Shown here piece after piece: positions 25,786 to 35,196 of a stretch of 64,000 nt of DNA (position 1 is the stretch's first letter; every line of letters begins with the position of its first letter). Below the pieces are notes generated by a model. It searched no databases and had not been told where the DNA came from. It saw only the letters and a program-made list of their open reading frames with translations. The DNA lies in contig NZ_JAGGPH010000009.1 in assembly GCF_018613895.1 (NCBI RefSeq), forward strand, positions 62,001-126,000, given 5' to 3'. Made by a program: the position numbers and the translations under genes. The DNA is from Curtobacterium sp. ISL-83. Its GTDB lineage: Bacteria > Actinomycetota > Actinomycetes > Actinomycetales > Microbacteriaceae.

Positions 25786-27831
25786 TCAGTCGCGCTCGTT
25801 GATCGCGGCGAGCCGGTCGTTGTACGCCTTCAGGTCGGCGTCACCGTCGCGGTCGGCCTTGCGGTCGAGGCGCTTCGCCTCGCGCTTGTCCGTCCGCATC
25901 CAGTTGCGCACCACGAGCAGCGCGACGAAGACCATCGGCAGCTCCGACGCACCCCAGGCGATGCCGCCACCGGTGTGCTGGTCGGCGAGCAGCGCGGCGT
26001 TGTTGGTCTGCCCGAGCGCGTGGAACCAGTCGACGGCGAACACCGACTCCGAGGTCATGACCGCGACGCCGAAGAACGCGTGGAAGGCCAGGGTCGCGAG
26101 CAGGGCGATGATGAGGATCGGGTACTGCGGACGCTTGGGGCCCGGGTCGACGCCGACGAAGACCCAGAAGAACAGGTAGCCGCTGAAGACGAAGTGCACG
26201 ATCATCACGACGTGCCACTCGTGCGACTCCATCGCGTACTGGTACGCCGGCGTGAAGTAGAACACAACGAGCGACCCGGCGAAGATCACGCCGGCGACCG
26301 CGGGCTTGCCGAGGAACTGCATCCAGCGCGAGTGCACGAACAGCATCAGCCACTCGCGGGCGCCGCGGGAGCCGTCGTTCCGCACCGGCAGGGTCCGGAG
26401 GGCCAGGAGCACCGGGCCACCGAGCACGAGTGGCAGCGGCACGAACATCATCAACAGCATGTGCTGGATCATGTGCGACGAGAAGTGGATCATGCCGTAG
26501 ACCGCGGGACCGGCCGACGTGGTCCAGATGAAGAGCGCGCACCCCAGGAGCCACGCGATCGTCCGCCCGACCGGCCACGAGTCGCCGCGCTTCCGGAGCT
26601 TCCGGACGGACAGCAGGTACCAGCCGGCGCCGACCAGGGCGAGGGCTGCCCACATCCAGTCGATGTGCCACTGGGTCAGGTACGTCTGGATGGTCTGCGG
26701 GGGCGGGAACGGGAAGCCGATCAGGCCCGAGCGGGCGTCCTCGCCGGTCGCCGGTGTCTGGGGGATCGGCGGCTGCGAGCGGGAGACGGCCACCGAGACG
26801 CCGATCGCCACGGACATGAAGACGACCTCGGCGACAGCGAACCGGGTGAACGAGCGACGGTCGAGCGGGGACCGCAGCAGGGCCGGCACGAGACGGCGCC
26901 GCTGGACGACGCCCGCGAGGCCGAGCAGCACCAGGATCACGGCCTTGACCGTGATGAGCCAGCCGTACGTCGTCGTGACGAGGTCGAGCGGGCCGGTCAG
27001 CCGCAGCGAGGCGTTGACGACCCCGGAGAACGCGACGGCCGCGAACGACCACCCGGCGAGCGTCGAGTACCGCGCCACCACCCGTCCGGTCGCGCCCTTC
27101 GTGCTCGTCCGGAGGAGCAGCACGGCGACGAGCCCACCCGCCCACACGCACACCGCGATCAGGTGCACGGCGAGGGAGTTCACGGCGTTGGCGTGCTCGA
27201 GGGACCCGGCGGCGTGTCCGGACAGGGCGAGGGGGAGCAGGGCGAACAGCGCGGCGACGGTGGCGACGGCGAGCGTGGTGGCCCGCGTGGCGAAGGCCGC
27301 GACGACGGTGGCGATCAGGATCGCGGCGGCGGACACGACGAGCGCCTGCCCGATCTCGATCTGGAACGCGAACAGCAGGAAGTTCCGGGCGAACACCGGG
27401 CTGGTGAGCGGGACGCCGAGGGTGTTCGCGCCGGTGAGCACGACGCCGACCACGGCGGCGAGGAACCAGACCCCGCCGGTGATCGCGGCCCACCGGGAGG
27501 CCCGGTGCTGCACGCTCGACATCGCGCCGTGGTCCTTCTTCTGCGCCGGCAGGGCGAACGCGGCGACGATGAGCAGTCCGACGGTCAGCGCCGCCATGGT
27601 GTCGTGCACCACCCGTGTGACGGGGAGGCCGTACTCGACGAGGTCACCGGCGGACAGCAGCTGCTGGTTCGCGGTGAAGGCGCCCGTGACGGTCATGCCG
27701 AGGAGCACCGAGGCGATCGCGAGGGGGATGGCGATGACCAGGACCGTCGCGACGGTGGACGAGCGCGCGGTGACGGGCGCGGAATCCGGCGCTGTGCCTC
27801 CGGGCTGGGTGAGGGGTGACGTGACGGTCAT
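25786..27831 (-). CDS. CopD/CtaG fusion membrane protein (second copy)
   Basis: A 681-residue polytopic protein with the same two-part plan as 9329-11329. The CopD half includes LALSGHAAGSLEHANAVNSL and AGGLVAVLLL; the CtaG half includes YLTQWHIDWMWAALAL, VYGMIHFSSHMIQHMLLMMFVPLPLVLGGP and FFGVAVM. Likely role: copper delivery to, or assembly of, the terminal oxidase. ATG 27831 lies 9 nt from TACGAT. A charged C-terminal tail (KREAKRLDRKADRD) is cytoplasmic. It is diverged from the first copy, not a recent duplicate. Confidence 0.84.
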   Translation of the reverse strand: MTVTSPLTQPGGTAPDSAPVTARSSTVATVLVIAIPLAIASVLLGMTVTGAFTANQQLLSAGDLVEYGLPVTRVVHDTMAALTVGLLIVAAFALPAQKKDHGAMSSVQHRASRWAAITGGVWFLAAVVGVVLTGANTLGVPLTSPVFARNFLLFAFQIEIGQALVVSAAAILIATVVAAFATRATTLAVATVAALFALLPLALSGHAAGSLEHANAVNSLAVHLIAVCVWAGGLVAVLLLRTSTKGATGRVVARYSTLAGWSFAAVAFSGVVNASLRLTGPLDLVTTTYGWLITVKAVILVLLGLAGVVQRRRLVPALLRSPLDRRSFTRFAVAEVVFMSVAIGVSVAVSRSQPPIPQTPATGEDARSGLIGFPFPPPQTIQTYLTQWHIDWMWAALALVGAGWYLLSVRKLRKRGDSWPVGRTIAWLLGCALFIWTTSAGPAVYGMIHFSSHMIQHMLLMMFVPLPLVLGGPVLLALRTLPVRNDGSRGAREWLMLFVHSRWMQFLGKPAVAGVIFAGSLVVFYFTPAYQYAMESHEWHVVMIVHFVFSGYLFFWVFVGVDPGPKRPQYPILIIALLATLAFHAFFGVAVMTSESVFAVDWFHALGQTNNAALLADQHTGGGIAWGASELPMVFVALLVVRNWMRTDKREAKRLDRKADRDGDADLKAYNDRLAAINERD

Positions 27832-27900
27832 GACCGTCCAATCGTAGGTGTCCAGCCTGGGAGGCACGGGGTGCGCGGGGCGCCCTGGCTGCGGCCCGCC

Positions 27901-29007
27901 TCAGGGCTGCGCTGGGTCCTCGCGGTGCTCCCAGATGCCCTCGCTGCCCACCCCGACGAAACCGACCGCCTCGTTCACGTCGAGCATCGGACGGTTCTCC
28001 TCGGCGTTGAACGTGACGATCGACGGGTGACCAGGGTGGTCCCGCTGCACCGTCTCGATACCGACCACCTTGAGCAGCCATCCGAGCCGGTGCCCGCGGT
28101 GCTCGCCGAGGACGAGCGTGTCCCACTGCATGACGGCGCCACCGGGGGCGATCGGCACCGCCAGCTGGGTGAAACCAGCCAGGGTGGTCGTGGGCACGTG
28201 TTCGACGGCGACGGTGAGCATGGTCCGCGGTGCTCGTGCGAGTTCGTCCTCGTGCGCGCGGAGTCGCTCGGTGGTCCAGACGTCCTCCGGCTCGGTCATG
28301 TCGCCGTCCGGGGCATCGGTGCTCATGCGCGTCTCGAGCAGCGCGATACCGTCGAGCCACTGCTCGGGCGTCCGGCCGGTCCAGTGGTGCACGCGGTAGT
28401 CGGGCCCCGCAGTAGCGCTCGCCCGGTCGTGCAACGCTGCGATGATCGCGGCGTCGGCGGGCAAGCCGAGTCGGCTGATCCGGTTCACCTGACCGAACCG
28501 CCACCCGCGTCGGGTCAGGAACCGCACGCCGGCCTCGTCCGCGGGCACCGCGCCGAAGCCCGTCGGCGCGGCCACGAACCCGTCGCCGATCGCCGGCCCG
28601 ACCTGCCGTGACACGGCGTGCGTCTTCCACTGCGTCCGCCCCTCGGCACGCGCGAGGGCTTCGAGGTGGTCGGCGAGCAGCGTGCCGATGCCGCGCCGCT
28701 GGTGCGACGGGTGGACGCCGAGCGCGAGCCAGCAGTTCGTCGTGCCGGGCTCCTGCTTCGTGTCGTAGGAGCCGGCGGCGACGACCACGCCGTGGTCGTC
28801 GCGGACGACGAACAGGCGGCTCGGGGCTCCGGGCTCGTGACACATCGGGAGGTACTCCTCCGGTGTCCAGCGCAGCTCGGGCACCCCGTGCACGGCGTGT
28901 TCGGCGGCGTCGGACACCGCCAGCCAGTCGCGGAAGTCGCGGACCTTCCGCTCGTCGTCGTGCATCGTCGCGGGCACGTCGAGTTCCTCGACGGAGTACG
29001 CGGTCAT
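27901..29007 (-). CDS. Double-domain GNAT N-acetyltransferase
   Basis: A 368-residue protein with two GNAT folds. The first (about residues 10-165) has the acetyl-CoA loop [16 protein letters not shown]; the second (about 190-360) has [15 protein letters not shown] and [14 protein letters not shown]. Tandem GNATs of this type resemble mycothiol synthase relatives and aminoglycoside-like acetyltransferases; substrate unknown. ATG 29007 is preceded by AGGAGGGGAACG. Confidence 0.8.
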   Translation of the reverse strand: MTAYSVEELDVPATMHDDERKVRDFRDWLAVSDAAEHAVHGVPELRWTPEEYLPMCHEPGAPSRLFVVRDDHGVVVAAGSYDTKQEPGTTNCWLALGVHPSHQRRGIGTLLADHLEALARAEGRTQWKTHAVSRQVGPAIGDGFVAAPTGFGAVPADEAGVRFLTRRGWRFGQVNRISRLGLPADAAIIAALHDRASATAGPDYRVHHWTGRTPEQWLDGIALLETRMSTDAPDGDMTEPEDVWTTERLRAHEDELARAPRTMLTVAVEHVPTTTLAGFTQLAVPIAPGGAVMQWDTLVLGEHRGHRLGWLLKVVGIETVQRDHPGHPSIVTFNAEENRPMLDVNEAVGFVGVGSEGIWEHREDPAQP

Positions 29008-29092
29008 CGTTCCCCTCCTGACGCGGCCAGACCCGGCGCTGGGCAGCCTCGCAGCATATCGGCGGCCACCTGCTCCCGCTAGGCTGCTGCGC

Positions 29093-29680
29093 GTGCTGCT
29101 CTCCGACCGCGACATCACCGCCCAGCTCGCCGATGGCCGGATCGGCCTCGACCCGTACGACCCGACGCTGCTCCAGCCATCGAGCATCGACGTCCGACTC
29201 GACAAGTTCTTCCGGCTGTTCGACAACCACAAGTACCCGCACATCGACCCGGCCGTCGACCAGCCCGACCTGACCCGTCTGGTGGAGACCGATCCGGACG
29301 AAGCCTTCGTGCTGCACCCTGGGGAGTTCGTCCTCGGGTCCACGTTCGAGGTGGTGACCCTGCCCGACGACATCGCCGCGCGGCTCGAGGGCAAGAGCTC
29401 GCTCGGACGCCTCGGGCTGCTGACGCACTCGACCGCGGGGTTCATTGACCCGGGCTTCTCCGGGCATGTCACGCTCGAGCTCTCCAACGTGGCCACCCTG
29501 CCGATCAAGCTCTGGCCGGGCATGAAGATCGGGCAGCTGTGCTTCTTCCAGCTCTCGAGCCCCGCCGAGCACCCGTACGGTTCGGCCGAGTACAAGTCCC
29601 GCTACCAGGGGCAGCGCGGACCGACGGCGTCGCGGTCGGCGCAGAACTTCACGCGGGCGGACGTCTCCGCCGAGCGCTGA
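29093..29680 (+). CDS. dcd: dCTP deaminase (probably bifunctional, dUMP-forming)
   Basis: A 195-residue Dcd: [21 protein letters not shown], the catalytic [29 protein letters not shown] block, and a C-terminal [11 protein letters not shown]. It converts dCTP to dUTP and, in the actinobacterial type, on to dUMP, feeding thymidylate synthesis. GTG 29093 is leaderless: TAGGCT (29080-29085) ends 7 nt upstream. Confidence 0.94.
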   Translation: MLLSDRDITAQLADGRIGLDPYDPTLLQPSSIDVRLDKFFRLFDNHKYPHIDPAVDQPDLTRLVETDPDEAFVLHPGEFVLGSTFEVVTLPDDIAARLEGKSSLGRLGLLTHSTAGFIDPGFSGHVTLELSNVATLPIKLWPGMKIGQLCFFQLSSPAEHPYGSAEYKSRYQGQRGPTASRSAQNFTRADVSAER

Positions 29681-29799
29681 CGGAAGCCCCAGCGCCCACG
29701 GGCGGCAGCCGGGCACCGCGCCGGACAGTCGGTCGGGGCCACCGCGACGAACCGCAGGACATGCGGAGAGAAATGTCGCATTCTGTGTATCGTGGCCGC

Positions 29800-30315
29800 A
29801 TGTCTGCAGCCCTCCCTCGTCCCGCGCCACCGGTGTCCGCGGCCGAGCTCATCCGCGACGCCCGCGTCCGGGCCGAACTGACCCAGGTCCAACTCGCCGA
29901 CCGTGCGGGGGTCACCCAGAGCGTCATCAGCACCTACGAGAACGGTCGGCGCGAGCCCTCCCTCGCCGCCCTGCAACGACTGTTGCTCGCGGCCGGGTTC
30001 ACGACGGTCGTCGACCTGCAGCCCGTCGAGGACCCTCCGCCCCTCCGTGACCGCGTGGACGCCGTCCGGTCGGAGCTCCGGGCGATCGTCGCGCGCTTCG
30101 GCGGACGGAACCCGCGGCTGTTCGGCAGCGTCGCCCGGGGCGAGGACGGCCCGGACAGCGACGTCGACCTCATGGTCGACCTCGCGCCGGGGCTCGGGAT
30201 CTTCGCGCTCATGCGGATCCAGGACGAGGCCGAGCAGCTCTTGCGGGTGCGCGTCGACGTGGTGGACGCAGCCGGCATGGGCGCCGACGCGCTGCGTGAC
30301 GCGGTGTCCCTGTGA
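29800..30315 (+). CDS. XRE HTH fused to MNT nucleotidyltransferase (antitoxin-like)
   Basis: 171 residues. An XRE helix-turn-helix (residues 16-70, QLADRAGVTQSVISTYENGRREPS) is fused to a minimal nucleotidyltransferase (residues 85-165) with GSVARGEDGPDSDVDLMVD. The GS (109-110) and DxD (121, 123) catalytic residues are intact. MNT antitoxins AMPylate partner HEPN toxins; the fused XRE domain would add DNA binding and so autoregulation. ATG 29800 is leaderless (TATCGT 29788-29793, 6-nt gap). Its stop overlaps the HEPN gene (GTGA). Confidence 0.85.
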   Translation: MSAALPRPAPPVSAAELIRDARVRAELTQVQLADRAGVTQSVISTYENGRREPSLAALQRLLLAAGFTTVVDLQPVEDPPPLRDRVDAVRSELRAIVARFGGRNPRLFGSVARGEDGPDSDVDLMVDLAPGLGIFALMRIQDEAEQLLRVRVDVVDAAGMGADALRDAVSL

Positions 30316-30641
30316 ACCGGGACATCCGGGACCGGTTGGACGACGTGATCCAGGCCTGCGGGGTGATCCGGCGGTACGTCAGCGACGACTCCCTGCCGGA
30401 GGACCTGGTCTACGACGCGGTCCGGATGCGCCTCGTCGAGATCGGGGAAGCGGTCCGGATGCTCCCGAGCAGCGTCACCGCAGCGGAACCGGACATCCCG
30501 TGGTCCCGGGTGTCACTGCTCGGGGAGCGGATGACCCGGCGGTACTTCGACACGACCCCGTCGGTCGTGTTCTCCACGGCGAGGGCGGACGTACCGCACC
30601 TGTGCGACGCGGCGCGTCGGCTGCGGAGCGCACACCGCTGA
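30312..30641 (+). CDS. HEPN/DUF86 protein with degenerate active site
   Basis: A 109-residue HepT-like protein coupled to the upstream XRE-MNT gene. The helical HEPN fold is recognisable (RLDDVIQACGVIRRYV, RLVEIGEAVRMLP, RRYFDTTPSVVF). Active HepT RNases need R-x4-H-x-Y before FD; here residues 71-78 read GERMTRRY, so Arg is Gly71 and His is Arg76, with only Tyr78 left. It is therefore probably not a working RNase, perhaps a domesticated partner. GTG 30312. Confidence 0.8.
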   Translation: MNRDIRDRLDDVIQACGVIRRYVSDDSLPEDLVYDAVRMRLVEIGEAVRMLPSSVTAAEPDIPWSRVSLLGERMTRRYFDTTPSVVFSTARADVPHLCDAARRLRSAHR

Positions 30642-30643
30642 CG

Positions 30644-30684
30644 GACGGGAGGCGCGTGGCCGGGCCGGCCACGTGCCTCCCGTC
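30644..30684. terminator. Dispersed palindrome copy 4
   Basis: GACGGGAGGCGCGTGGCC and GGCCACGTGCCTCCCGTC pair with one mismatch around a short loop, 3 nt after the HEPN stop. Confidence 0.75.
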
Positions 30685-30738
30685 CGCCGTCTGCTCGTCG
30701 CTCCACGCACTCGTGACCGGCGTGGTCGGGCAGATGCG

Positions 30739-30776
30739 GAACGGCCCCGCCTCGCGAGTGCGAGACGGGGCCGTTC
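30739..30776 (-). terminator. Terminator of the sugar ABC operon
   Basis: GAACGGCCCC (30739-30748) pairs with GGGGCCGTTC (30767-30776), and the stem continues inward through GTCTCGC-type pairing. It lies 26 nt beyond the stop of the binding-protein gene. Confidence 0.8.
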
Positions 30777-30801
30777 GAGTGGTGCTGGTGGTGCTGGGAG
30801 A

Positions 30802-31896
30802 TCAGCCCTGCTTGGCGAGTGCCTCGAGGGTGTCGTTGCCCTTGTAGGCCTCGACCGCGTTCTCCTTGGTCACGAGGACCGGGGTGAGCTCGACGGCCGG
30901 CACGATCTTCTTGCCGTTGTCGTTGTTCTTGTCCTTCGTGGTCGACGGGGTCTTGCCGTCAGCCAGCTTCGAGACGAGGTCGATGGCCGCCTGGGCCTCT
31001 TCCGTGGTGTTCTTGTAGATCGTCGAGTACTGCGTGCCGTTCATGATGAGCGGGATCGACGCGGTCTCGGAGTCCTGACCGGTGACGATCGGGTTCGGCT
31101 TGCCGGCAGCCTTCGTGGCCTGCAGGATCGCGCGGGCGAGCGTGTCGTTCGGCGAGAGGACCCCGTCGAGCTTCGTGTTGCCCGAGTAGTACTGCGACAG
31201 GAGGTCCGACATGCGGGACTGCGCGTTCTGCGCGAGCCAGCCCTGCGTGTTCACCTTGCCGAAGTCGGTCTGCTTGGAGACGACCTTGAGGGTGCCGTCG
31301 GCGATCTTCGGCTTGAGGACGCTCATCGCACCGTTGAAGAACACGGTGGCGTTGGCGTCATCCGGCGAACCGGCGAACAGCTCGACGTTGTACGGGCCGT
31401 TCCCCTTCGCCTTCAGGCCCTTGAGCAGGGCGTTCGCCTGCAGCTGGCCGACCTTGAAGTTGTTGAACGCGACGTAGTAGTCGACGTTCGTCGTGTTCAG
31501 GATGTTGCGGTCCCAGGCGATGACGACGGCGCCGGCGTTCTTGGCCGCCTTGACCTGCGAGCCGAGCTGCGAACCGTCGGCGGCACCGATGATGACCGCC
31601 TTGTCGCCCTTGGTGACCATGCTGGAGATCTGGCCCTGCTGGTCCGGGACGGTGTTGGTGGCGGCCGCGTACTGGATGTCGGCCTTGAAGCCGGCGTCCT
31701 CGATGGACTTCTTGAACGCCGCACCGGCGAGGACCCAGTTCTGCGAGGTCTTCGCAGGGAGTGCGACACCGATGGTGTCGCCCTTCTTGATGCTGGCGCT
31801 GCCGGAGCCGCCAGAGGTGCTCCGGGAGGAGCAGCCGGAGAGGGCGAGGCCCGCGATGAGGGCGATGCCGACGCCGGCGATGATCTGCTTACGCAT
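30802..31896 (-). CDS. chvE: Sugar ABC transporter substrate-binding lipoprotein (ChvE type)
   Basis: A 364-residue periplasmic-binding-protein-1 fold lipoprotein; signal peptide ends in LALSGCSS. GDTIGVALPAKTSQNW, GQISSMVTKGDKAVIIGAADGSQL, VIAWDRNI and ELFAGSPDDANATVFFNGAM match the multiple-monosaccharide (ChvE/MmsA) family. It probably binds galactose, glucose, arabinose or xylose. Third gene of the leftward operon ATPase-permease-binding protein, with a 60-nt gap from the permease. Confidence 0.88.
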   Translation of the reverse strand: MRKQIIAGVGIALIAGLALSGCSSRSTSGGSGSASIKKGDTIGVALPAKTSQNWVLAGAAFKKSIEDAGFKADIQYAAATNTVPDQQGQISSMVTKGDKAVIIGAADGSQLGSQVKAAKNAGAVVIAWDRNILNTTNVDYYVAFNNFKVGQLQANALLKGLKAKGNGPYNVELFAGSPDDANATVFFNGAMSVLKPKIADGTLKVVSKQTDFGKVNTQGWLAQNAQSRMSDLLSQYYSGNTKLDGVLSPNDTLARAILQATKAAGKPNPIVTGQDSETASIPLIMNGTQYSTIYKNTTEEAQAAIDLVSKLADGKTPSTTKDKNNDNGKKIVPAVELTPVLVTKENAVEAYKGNDTLEALAKQG

Positions 31897-31956
31897 GTGA
31901 TTGCTTTCTCTTCGTTGAGGAGATGGGGCCGGAGCCCCGCTGTGGGGAGGTGGAGA

Positions 31957-33249
31957 TTAGGGGAGGGTGACCTTTTCAGGCTGGTCCTCAATCGACCGCG
32001 GCTGCTGTGCCGCGACGGTGTTCTGATCGGTGTCCTTGCGCTGGAACTGCCGCATCATGCCGCCGATCAGCGACGGACGGCCCTGCGACTTCGAGTAGAC
32101 GTCGAAGGCGACGGCGACGAGCAGGACCAGACCGCGGATGATCTGCACCTTGTTGGACTCGATGCCCATCAGCTGCAGGCCGTTCGACAGGAGCGCCATC
32201 ACGAGACCACCGATGATCGACCCGGAGATCGTGCCGACACCACCGGCGACCGCCGCACCACCGACGAACACGGCGGCGATCGCGTCGAGCTCCCAGCCGG
32301 TGCCGTCAGCAGGGCCCGAGGCGCCGGCGTAGCCGACGAAGACCATGCCGGCGACCGCGGCGAGGACGGACATGTTCATCATGACGAAGAAGTTGACCTT
32401 CTTCGCGGAGACACCGGACAGGACGGCGGCGTTCGAGTTGCCACCGACGGCGTAGACCTGGCGACCGAAGATCGTGTTGCGGGTCACGAAGCCGTAGATG
32501 ATGGTGAGGACGCCGAGGATGATCGCGACGATCGGGACCGAGGTGCCCGGTCGGCCGGAGGCGAACAGGTAGGTCGCGATGAGGGTCACGATGACCAGGA
32601 CGCCGGTGCGGACGACCGACACCCAGACCGGGGAGACCTCAGCCTGCATCTTCTTGCGACGCTGGCGGTTCCGCATCTCGACGACGACGAGCACGATCGC
32701 CGTGATGATGCCGAGCAGGACGGTGCCGTTCGAGAACGGGGTCGCCGGGCCGAAGTCCGGGATGAAGCCAGACCCGATCTGCGCGTAGTTGTCCGGGACC
32801 GGCAGCGACGTCGAGTTGCCGATGATCTGGTTCGCACCGCGGAAGATCAGCTGACCGGCGAGCGTCACGATGAACGCCGGGACGCGGACGAACGCGACCC
32901 AGAAGCCCTGCCAGGCGCCGACGAGCACGCCGACCGCGAGGCCGAGGATGATCGCGAGCCAGGCCGGGAAGTGCCAGACCGACATCGACTGCGCCACGAT
33001 GATGCCGGTGAACGCCGCCACCGATCCGACCGACAGGTCGATGTGACCGGCGATGATCACCATGACCATGCCGAGCGCGAGGATCAGGATGTAGGAGTAC
33101 TGCAGGAACAGGTTGATCACGTTGGTGGGCTGCAGGATGAGCCCGTGCGTCGTGATCGAGAAGATGATCAGGATCGCGATGAGCGCGATGATCATCCCGT
33201 ACTGGCCGATGCTGTTGCCCTTGCCGAAGAGCAGTCTCAAGTTCTTCAT
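31957..33249 (-). CDS. gguB: Sugar ABC transporter permease (MmsB/GguB type)
   Basis: A 430-residue inner-membrane permease of the ribose/xylose family (BPD_transp_2). At least ten hydrophobic segments; [15 protein letters not shown] near residue 68 and [33 protein letters not shown] near 330 are signature blocks. The length over 400 fits the multiple-sugar type rather than short RbsC. ATG 33249 overlaps the ATPase stop (ATGA). Confidence 0.88.
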   Translation of the reverse strand: MKNLRLLFGKGNSIGQYGMIIALIAILIIFSITTHGLILQPTNVINLFLQYSYILILALGMVMVIIAGHIDLSVGSVAAFTGIIVAQSMSVWHFPAWLAIILGLAVGVLVGAWQGFWVAFVRVPAFIVTLAGQLIFRGANQIIGNSTSLPVPDNYAQIGSGFIPDFGPATPFSNGTVLLGIITAIVLVVVEMRNRQRRKKMQAEVSPVWVSVVRTGVLVIVTLIATYLFASGRPGTSVPIVAIILGVLTIIYGFVTRNTIFGRQVYAVGGNSNAAVLSGVSAKKVNFFVMMNMSVLAAVAGMVFVGYAGASGPADGTGWELDAIAAVFVGGAAVAGGVGTISGSIIGGLVMALLSNGLQLMGIESNKVQIIRGLVLLVAVAFDVYSKSQGRPSLIGGMMRQFQRKDTDQNTVAAQQPRSIEDQPEKVTLP

Positions 33250-34838
33250 TTGGTGAGTGCGCCCTTCCGCGCCGAGGTCATGCTGCGCATGAGCGATTCT
33301 GGGTCGGCCTGGTCGGCCGGGAGGTCAGCGGTGATCTGGCCCTCGAAGATGGTGTAGATCCGGTCGGACAGACCGAGGAGCTCGGGGAGCTCCGAGGAGA
33401 TCAGGATGATGCCCTTCCCCTCGGCTGCGAGCTGCTGGATGATGCCGTAGATCTCGAACTTGGCGCCGACGTCGATGCCGCGGGTGGGCTCGTCCAGGAT
33501 CAGCAGGTCCGGGTCGGTGAACATCCACTTCGACAGGACGACCTTCTGCTGGTTCCCACCGGAGAGCTTGCCGACGTTGTCCTCGACCGAGGGCACCTTG
33601 GTGCGGAGGAGCTTGCGGTACTTCTCGGCGACGTCGTACTCCTGCAGGGAGTCGACGACCCCGGCCTTCGAGATCTTCTGCAGGTCGGCGGAGACCGTGG
33701 AGCGCTTGACGGTGTCGAGCAGGTTGAGCCCGAGCGCCTTGCGGTCCTCCGACACGTAGCCGAGCCCGTTCTCGATGGCCTGCTGGACGTTCGTGACCTT
33801 GATCTCGCGGCCGTCCTTGATGATCTCGCCGCCGAGCCAGGTGCCGTACGAGCGACCGAAGATGCTCATCGCGAGTTCGGTGCGGCCGGCGCCCATCAGG
33901 CCGGCGAAGCCGACGATCTCGCCGCGACGCACGTGGAAGTTGGAACCCTTGCAGACCAGGCGCGACGAGTCGAGCGGGTGCTGCACGGTCCAGTTGCGGA
34001 CCTCGAAGAAGGTCTCGCCGATGTTCGGCGTGCGGTCCGGGAACCGGGACTCGAGCGAGCGGCCGACCATGCCGCGGATGATGCGGTCCTCGTTGACGCC
34101 GTCCGCCTGGACGTTGAGCGTCTCGATGGTCTTGCCGTCGCGGATGATCGTGATCTCGTCCGCGATCTGCTCGATCTCGTTGAGCTTGTGGCTGATGATG
34201 ATGCTGGAGATGCCCTTGCTCTTCAGACCGACGATCAGGTCGAGCAGGTGCTGCGAGTCGTTCTCGTTCAGCGCCGCGGTCGGCTCGTCGAGGATGAGGA
34301 GCTTGACGTCCTTGTGCAGGGCCTTGGCGATCTCGACGAGCTGCTGCTTGCCGACGCCGATGTTCTTCACCTGCGTGTCCGGGTCGTCGTTCAAGCCGAC
34401 GCGGGCGAGCAGGTCCTGCGCACGCAGCTGCGCGGCGGTCCAGTCGATGACGCCCATGCGGCTCGGCTCGTTGCCCAGGAACAGGTTCTCGGTGATCGAG
34501 AGCTGCGGGATGAGCGCGAGCTCCTGGTGGATGATCACGATGCCGGCCTGCTCGGACTGCTTGATGCCCGAGAACCGGACCTCTTCGCCCTCGTAGACGA
34601 TGTCACCGGTGTAGGTGCCGTACGGGTAGACGCCGGAGAGGACCTTCATCAGGGTCGACTTGCCAGCGCCGTTCTCACCGCAGATCGCGTGGATCTCGCC
34701 GGCGCGAACGGTGATCGAGACGTCGGACAGCGCCTTCACACCAGGGAACTCCTTGGTGATCGAGCGCATCTCGAGGATCGTCTCGGCTGCGGTGATCGAC
34801 CGGGTTTCGAGGCCGGTGTCGATCGGGGTTGACGCCAC
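33246..34838 (-). CDS. gguA: Sugar ABC transporter ATPase, double cassette (MmsA/GguA type)
   Basis: A 530-residue tandem ATPase. The first cassette has Walker [10 protein letters not shown] (about residue 53) and [11 protein letters not shown]; the second has LSGGNQQK and [14 protein letters not shown] near 425. Its second Walker A is degenerate (GLMGAGRTE), as is normal in RbsA-like proteins. It drives uptake with gguB and chvE. GTG 34838 follows AAGGAGAT; further-upstream in-frame sequence is not conserved. First gene of the operon. Confidence 0.9.
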   Translation of the reverse strand: MASTPIDTGLETRSITAAETILEMRSITKEFPGVKALSDVSITVRAGEIHAICGENGAGKSTLMKVLSGVYPYGTYTGDIVYEGEEVRFSGIKQSEQAGIVIIHQELALIPQLSITENLFLGNEPSRMGVIDWTAAQLRAQDLLARVGLNDDPDTQVKNIGVGKQQLVEIAKALHKDVKLLILDEPTAALNENDSQHLLDLIVGLKSKGISSIIISHKLNEIEQIADEITIIRDGKTIETLNVQADGVNEDRIIRGMVGRSLESRFPDRTPNIGETFFEVRNWTVQHPLDSSRLVCKGSNFHVRRGEIVGFAGLMGAGRTELAMSIFGRSYGTWLGGEIIKDGREIKVTNVQQAIENGLGYVSEDRKALGLNLLDTVKRSTVSADLQKISKAGVVDSLQEYDVAEKYRKLLRTKVPSVEDNVGKLSGGNQQKVVLSKWMFTDPDLLILDEPTRGIDVGAKFEIYGIIQQLAAEGKGIILISSELPELLGLSDRIYTIFEGQITADLPADQADPESLMRSMTSARKGALTK

Positions 34839-34962
34839 GGTGCATCTCCTTCTGCCGCTACGACGCGGCAGTTTGTTCGGGTGGTTCTGCTGCGACGGCG
34901 GGGGCGCAGGGAGCCTGCGTGGACCTCGTTGTCGCGTCCGGTGTCCTGCTCGTGTGACGGTC

Positions 34963-35025
34963 ATGTGACCGTTCACATCGGCGGAACGGAGGTAATCCTA
35001 CGCACAGCCCCGCCGCGGGTGTCAA
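34963..35025 (-). promoter_or_regulatory. Promoter and LacI-type operator of the sugar ABC operon
   Basis: On the minus strand TTGACA (35025-35020) and TAGGAT (35000-34995) are 19 bp apart. Just downstream lies the palindrome ATGTGACCGTTCACAT (34963-34978), six matching bases each side. It nearly equals the site ahead of the adjacent lacI gene (36252-36267), so that repressor probably controls both. The 358-bp gap 34839-35196 also holds dispersed palindrome copy 5. Confidence 0.72.
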
Positions 35026-35147
35026 TTCGGTTTGGTCGCGTTTTCGTAACGGCCCGCGCGATCCGGCGGAACGGCAGCCCCACGCCCCCCGGGTTGGGGG
35101 ACCTGCGGTTTTCCGCATCCGTCTCGTCGGCAGACGGGCCGCCAGCA

Positions 35148-35187
35148 GACGGGAGGCGCGTGGCGGGCCCGCTACGCGCCTCCCGTC
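35148..35187. terminator. Dispersed palindrome copy 5, terminator of lacI
   Basis: GACGGGAGGCGCGTGGCGGG pairs with CCCGCTACGCGCCTCCCGTC (one mismatch), 9 nt beyond the stop of the lacI-type gene. Confidence 0.78.
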
Positions 35188-35196
35188 CGGACCGGG

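Noticed and set aside
25777-27819. A 680-codon plus-strand frame opposite the second CopD/CtaG gene
   Set aside because: Charged, repetitive composition with no domain; it is an antisense shadow of the true minus-strand gene.
30312-30641. Calling the HEPN gene an active toxin
   Set aside because: The Arg and His of RxxxxHxY are both replaced, so RNase activity is not supported.
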